Source of the DNA: an uncultured Clostridia bacterium
GTDB taxonomy: Bacteria > Bacillota > Clostridia > Christensenellales > Aristaeellaceae
DNA: 16,929 nt
Direction: 5' to 3'
Assembly (NCBI GenBank): GCA_946410395.1
Contig: CAMKAE010000020.1
Coordinates: forward strand, 1-16,929
This document shows, piece by piece, positions 14,014 to 16,929 of this stretch; position 1 is the stretch's first letter; every line of letters starts with the position of its first letter. Position numbers and translations under genes: made by a program. The notes below the pieces were generated by a model. The model was not told the DNA's origin. It ran no database searches and saw only the letters and a list, made by a program, of their open reading frames with translations.

Positions 14014-15290
14014 TATGCTTCCTCCGCAGCCATGAGTCTTGAGAGCACTTGTTCCGCAGCCTGCTTGCCGACCTCCTCGGCGGAGCGCGTGGCGTCGACC
14101 ACCGCAAAGCGCTCCGGGTGCGCGGCGATCATCGCGCGGTAAGCCTCCTCCACCCTGCGGTGGAAGTCCTCGGGCTCCGCCTCCATCCGGTCCGGATCGG
14201 AAGCCGCCATGCGCCGCTTCAGCGCTTCCCGGTGCGGGATGTCCAGATACAGCGTCACCAGCGGCCAGGTGCCGTCCACGGCCTCCCGGTTGATTTCCAG
14301 CACCCGCTGCACGCCCAGGCCGCGCCCGCCGCCCTGGTAGGCCACGGAGGAGTCGACAAACCGATCACACAGCAGCGTCTTGCCCGCCGCAACCGCGGGG
14401 CGGATCGCTTCCCGGACATGCTGGGCCCGGCTGGCCGCGAAGAGCAGCGCCTCGGTCAGGGGCTCCATGCCCCGGTTCTGCGGATCCAGCAGGATGTCCC
14501 GGATCTTCTCCCCCACGGGGCTACCGCCGGGCTCCCGGCTGTGGACCACCTCAAAGCCCCAGCGGTCCAGCGCATCCGCCAGCAATCCGATCTGGGTGCT
14601 CTTGCCGCTGCCGTCCAAGCCCTCCACCGAGAGGAAGGCGCCCGCCGGCCGCGCCTCTCCGGGGCAGAGCAGATTGATCAGCGCGTCCACCGTCGCGGCC
14701 GTTTCATCGCAGTCCGCTTCGCGCAGTTCGGCCTCCGTGCCGTAGCCGTAGCACACGCCCACGGTGCGGATGCCCACCTTGCGGCCGCCCTCGATGTCAA
14801 AGCAGCGGTCACCCACCATCACGGCCTCCTCCCACGTCTCCGGGAGGGCCCTGCGGATCAGGGTTTCCTTCTCCGCCCGGTGGTCGTTCTCATCCGGGCC
14901 CACGACACGGTCGAAGTACCGCAGCAGCCCGAAGTGCTCCAGGATTTTCCGGCTGGGCTCCGTCGGCTTGCCCGTGGCCACGGCCACCCAGTCCCCGCGG
15001 CGCTTCAGCATGCGGAGCAGGTTCCGGATCCCGGGATAAACCCGGTTCTCAAACATCCCCACGGACCAGTAGCGCTCCCGGTAGAGGGCGACGGCCCGCA
15101 TGGACTCCTCCGGCGTCATGCCGAGGTAATTCCGGAAGGAATAGTCGAGCGGCGGGCCCACGAACTTCATCCGCTCCGCCTCGGGCGGCAGGGCAAAGCC
15201 CATCGTCTCCGCCGCATGGGCGATGCTGTTGAGGATGCCCTCGTGGCTCTGGGTCAGGGTTCCGTCAAGGTCAAAGATCACGCACCGCAT
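14013..15290 (-). CDS. tmk: Fused HAD phosphatase - thymidylate kinase
   Basis: This 425-residue protein joins two enzymes. Residues 1 to about 208 are a HAD phosphatase of the phosphoglycolate phosphatase/5'-nucleotidase-like group: DLDGT with D7/D9, T106 in VAVATGKP, K141 in RAEKETL, and MVGDRCFDIEGG with D161/D165. From about 217 a complete bacterial dTMP kinase follows: P-loop GLDGSGKST at 224-232, HSREPGG, CDRFVDSSVAYQGGGRG, the YLDIP strand and a lid region containing DRMEAE. Tmk makes dTDP for DNA synthesis; the HAD substrate is unknown. The ATG at 15290 has AAGGAG nine bases upstream and is preferred to a TTG at 15314. The start overlaps the decarboxylase end by 20 bases and the stop touches mnmA. 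The frame is continuous across the linker (roughly 206-218), so this is one polypeptide unless there is an assembly error. Confidence 0.93.
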   Translation of the reverse strand: MRCVIFDLDGTLTQSHEGILNSIAHAAETMGFALPPEAERMKFVGPPLDYSFRNYLGMTPEESMRAVALYRERYWSVGMFENRVYPGIRNLLRMLKRRGDWVAVATGKPTEPSRKILEHFGLLRYFDRVVGPDENDHRAEKETLIRRALPETWEEAVMVGDRCFDIEGGRKVGIRTVGVCYGYGTEAELREADCDETAATVDALINLLCPGEARPAGAFLSVEGLDGSGKSTQIGLLADALDRWGFEVVHSREPGGSPVGEKIRDILLDPQNRGMEPLTEALLFAASRAQHVREAIRPAVAAGKTLLCDRFVDSSVAYQGGGRGLGVQRVLEINREAVDGTWPLVTLYLDIPHREALKRRMAASDPDRMEAEPEDFHRRVEEAYRAMIAAHPERFAVVDATRSAEEVGKQAAEQVLSRLMAAEEA

Positions 15291-16623
15291 GAATGGTATC
15301 TCCTTCTGTTCCAAAGCGCATCGCTTCCGGCGCTGCCAGCAGCTGCGCCAGGATGTCCTCTGTCAGTCTCTCCCCCGGCACCGCCAGCGGGATCCCCGGC
15401 GGGTACAAGCCCACCGCCTCCGCTGCGATCCGCCCTGCGGCCTTGGTCAGCGGAACCGGTTCGCTCTGCGCCATGGCAGCCTCCCGCACTGTCAGCACCG
15501 CTTCGGGCAGCGGCGGGAGCGGATCCGGGCCAGGTATCTGCGCCGCGTGATCGTCCGCCGGAGGAAACAACGCCTCCATGGCGCGGATGTCCGCGGGCGT
15601 GTCCATCGCAGTCAGGATCAGCACGACCCGGCGCGCGTCCGCCATTTCGACGTCCAGGCCCTTTTCGCGAAGCGCAGCCTCCAGCGCAAACCCGCCCTGC
15701 GGCGCGTCCACGCTCAGGCGGGTGGGATCGAAGTCATATCCGGTTTCGGCCCAGTTCCGGGCGGCGTCGGGGAGATGCTCCCGCAGCGCGTTTGCCGCCC
15801 GCACGGTCTCGCGCAGCCGCGCCGCGCCTTCCGCCGCCATCCAGGCCCGGGCGTCGTCGACGGAGCGCACGAGCAGATAGCTCGGCGAGGAGGACTGCTC
15901 CCGGCGCAGCAGCGCCATAGCCCGGCGCTCGTCCGCCGGATCCCGCAGGTGCAGCAGCGCCGAGCCGGTCAGCGCGGGCAGCGTCTTGTGCGCCGACTGT
16001 GCCCAGGCGTCCGCGCCGAAGCTTGCCGCGGAGTCGAAGCCCTCCAGCCAGGGCAGATGCGCGCCGTGCGCTTCATCAACCGCCAGGCGGATCCCCATCG
16101 CCCCGGCCAGGGCCGAGATGCGGGCCAGCGGGATCATGCCGCCGTAGTAGTCCGGTCTTGTCAGCAGGATACACTTCGCCCCGGGATGGGCTTTCAGGGT
16201 CTGCAGCGCATCCGCCTCCGCGATGTACACATATCCGTCCGCGGTCTGGCAGCAGGGGATCCACGCGATCCGCAGGCCGCCGATGATGCACGCGTTGACG
16301 GCGCTCAGGTGGGCGTTGCGCGGCAGGATCACCGTGTCCCCCTCCCGGGCCCAAAGCTGCAGCATCACATGCACCGCCGCGGTGGACCCTCCGGTGAGAA
16401 AGAGCGTGCGCGCTGCGCCAACCGCCTCGGCGTAGAGGCGCTCGGCCTCCAGTACCGCGCCCCGGGGCTGCATCAGATCATCGGTCACGGGCAGCTCGGT
16501 GGTGTCCAGCGCGTACAGATCCGCCGGTCCGTAGGGCGCGCGGCCCTTGTGGCCCGGCATGTGCGCGCTGCGCCTTTGCACGGCCTCCCGCAGCATCCGG
16601 TCCACCGGCCTGTTGACTGTCAC
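15271..16623 (-). CDS. PLP-dependent Orn/Lys/Arg decarboxylase-family protein (YaaO-like)
   Basis: This 450-residue fold-type I PLP enzyme belongs to the Orn/Lys/Arg decarboxylase family. Seen in order: the N-terminal HMPGHKGRAPYG, the cofactor-phosphate region LFLTGGSTAAVH, TRPDYYGGM, VDEAHGAHLPW with D183 facing the PLP ring nitrogen, and SAHKTLPALTG with the Schiff-base lysine K213. A smaller C-terminal domain completes it. It would decarboxylate a basic amino acid toward polyamines, but the substrate cannot be told. The start is a GTG at 16623 with GGGAGG eight bases upstream; the open frame beyond it runs through the promoter. The pairing with tmk downstream matches yaaO-tmk in Bacillus, supporting the assignment. 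The downstream HAD-tmk start overlaps by 20 bases. Confidence 0.88.
   Translation of the reverse strand: MTVNRPVDRMLREAVQRRSAHMPGHKGRAPYGPADLYALDTTELPVTDDLMQPRGAVLEAERLYAEAVGAARTLFLTGGSTAAVHVMLQLWAREGDTVILPRNAHLSAVNACIIGGLRIAWIPCCQTADGYVYIAEADALQTLKAHPGAKCILLTRPDYYGGMIPLARISALAGAMGIRLAVDEAHGAHLPWLEGFDSAASFGADAWAQSAHKTLPALTGSALLHLRDPADERRAMALLRREQSSSPSYLLVRSVDDARAWMAAEGAARLRETVRAANALREHLPDAARNWAETGYDFDPTRLSVDAPQGGFALEAALREKGLDVEMADARRVVLILTAMDTPADIRAMEALFPPADDHAAQIPGPDPLPPLPEAVLTVREAAMAQSEPVPLTKAAGRIAAEAVGLYPPGIPLAVPGERLTEDILAQLLAAPEAMRFGTEGDTIHAVRDL
15300..15305 (-). promoter_or_regulatory. Ribosome binding site that fixes the HAD-tmk start
   Basis: AAGGAG on the minus strand lies nine bases before ATG 15290, inside the end of the decarboxylase gene. 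It falls downstream of the alternative TTG at 15314 and so argues against that start. Confidence 0.7.
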
Positions 16624-16631
16624 GCTCCTCA

Positions 16632-16637
16632 CCTCCC
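16632..16637 (-). promoter_or_regulatory. Ribosome binding site that fixes the decarboxylase GTG start
   Basis: GGGAGG on the minus strand lies eight bases before GTG 16623. No ATG is available between this site and the conserved HMPGHKG region at a suitable spacing. Confidence 0.65.
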
Positions 16638-16646
16638 GCGCTGCAC

Positions 16647-16675
16647 AGTATACCAAATCCACAGCGCTTTGGCAA
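16647..16675 (-). promoter_or_regulatory. Sigma-A-type promoter for the decarboxylase / HAD-tmk / mnmA operon
   Basis: On the minus strand TTGCCA (16675-16670) and TATACT (16652-16647) are spaced by 17 bases. The site lies directly behind the aspS terminator and about 24 bases before the GTG start, so the mRNA leader would be short. Confidence 0.75.
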
Positions 16676-16678
16676 CCG

Positions 16679-16710
16679 AAAAGCTGAAGCCACACACAGT
16701 GACTTCAGCT
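16679..16710 (-). terminator. Terminator hairpin after aspS
   Basis: AGCTGAAG (16682-16689) and CTTCAGCT (16703-16710) form an eight-base-pair stem, continued after one mismatch by CAC/GTG, with a five-base loop. On the minus strand it is followed by a short T run and then C. The T tract is weak, but the hairpin sits 10 bases after the aspS stop and just before the next promoter. Confidence 0.65.
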
Positions 16711-16719
16711 CGGATTGCA

Positions 16720-16929
16720 TCAGGTTTCCTCGGGTTTGACCAGCGCGATGTGCAGTTCGTCCAGCTGCTTCTGCTCCACTTCGCTAGGCGCGCCCATCAG
16801 CAGGTCCTGGGCGTTCTTGTTCATCGGGAACGGGATGACCTCGCGGATGGAGTCCTCGCCCGCCAGCAGCATGACCATGCGGTCCACGCCGGGAGCAATG
16901 CCCGCATGCGGCGGCGCGCCGTAGCAGAA
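16720..16929 (-). CDS. aspS: Aspartyl-tRNA synthetase, C-terminal fragment (5' end outside window)
   Basis: The last 69 residues of AspRS are present, up to a TGA at 16722-16720. The class II motif 3 region is visible as YGAPPHAGIAPGVDRMVMLLAG, shown here in two parts: YGAPPHAGIAPG and VDRMVMLLAG, followed by SIREVIPFPMNKNAQD and MGAPSEV. These are typical of bacterial AspRS in Clostridia. The conserved arginine of motif 3 is in GVDRM. The enzyme charges tRNA(Asp), or also tRNA(Asn) in bacteria that use the amidation route; the fragment cannot tell which. The gene is followed by a hairpin terminator and runs in the same direction as the decarboxylase operon. Confidence 0.95.
   Translation of the reverse strand, partial: FCYGAPPHAGIAPGVDRMVMLLAGEDSIREVIPFPMNKNAQDLLMGAPSEVEQKQLDELHIALVKPEET

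Noticed and set aside
15291..15314. TTG start for HAD-tmk eight codons upstream
   Set aside because: The Shine-Dalgarno lies between the TTG and the ATG at 15290, and HAD proteins begin just before the DxDGT strand, as with the ATG start.
14049..15920. Plus-strand open frame of about 620 codons opposite HAD-tmk and the decarboxylase
   Set aside because: Both minus-strand proteins have intact catalytic motifs. The opposite frame is Arg/Pro/Ala-rich with no motif.
1..16929. CRISPR array, tRNA, rRNA, transposase or phage genes
   Set aside because: I looked for these because of the CARF nuclease, but saw no spaced direct repeats, cloverleaf sequence or mobile-element protein motifs.

Overview
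The window is a GC-rich bacterial chromosome segment with tightly packed genes. Gene content and protein style suggest a high-GC, gut-type Clostridia member of the Bacillota. Supporting features are MutS2 with a Smr domain, an Orn/Lys/Arg decarboxylase next to a thymidylate kinase (compare yaaO-tmk in Bacillus), a clostridial-type AspRS C-terminus, a ferredoxin-tailed aldo/keto reductase and a stand-alone Card1-like protein. The assignment is inferred, because no rRNA is present. No tRNA, rRNA, insertion sequence, CRISPR array or phage gene was seen.

Layout. (1) 1-5680, plus strand: the end of an unrecognised gene, mutS2, an orphan OmpR/PhoB-type response regulator, an aldo/keto reductase with two C-terminal Fe-S cysteine clusters, and a Card1-like CARF-nuclease (DUF1887) whose start overlaps the reductase end. 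(2) 5687-6240: a YbaK/ProX-type tRNA-editing protein with its own promoter. It ends tail to tail with the next gene, overlapping it by 16 bp. (3) 6225-7276, minus strand: azlC-azlD, a branched-chain amino acid exporter. (4) 7403-12872, plus strand: a full branched-chain (or hydrophobic) amino acid ABC importer, livJ-livH-livM-livG-livF. livJ is followed by a strong terminator. Exporter and importer are divergent and share a 209-nt control region with two near-consensus promoters and palindromes. (5) 12925-16623, minus strand: PLP decarboxylase, a HAD phosphatase-thymidylate kinase fusion, and mnmA, with overlapping genes and one strong promoter. (6) 16720-16929, minus strand: the C-terminal end of aspS with its terminator.

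How they work together. AzlCD and LivJHMGF form an export/import pair for the same likely substrates, so the shared region between them is a natural place for joint control by amino acid supply. The minus-strand operon combines dTDP synthesis, a probable house-cleaning phosphatase and tRNA wobble thiolation. The three genes from the response regulator to the CARF nuclease may be one transcription unit, but what they do together is unknown.

The points most worth a second look are the HAD-Tmk fusion, the Card1-like nuclease coupled to a redox enzyme and an orphan regulator with no CRISPR genes nearby, the roughly 125-residue charged tail on the LivM permease, and the palindromes between azlC and livJ.
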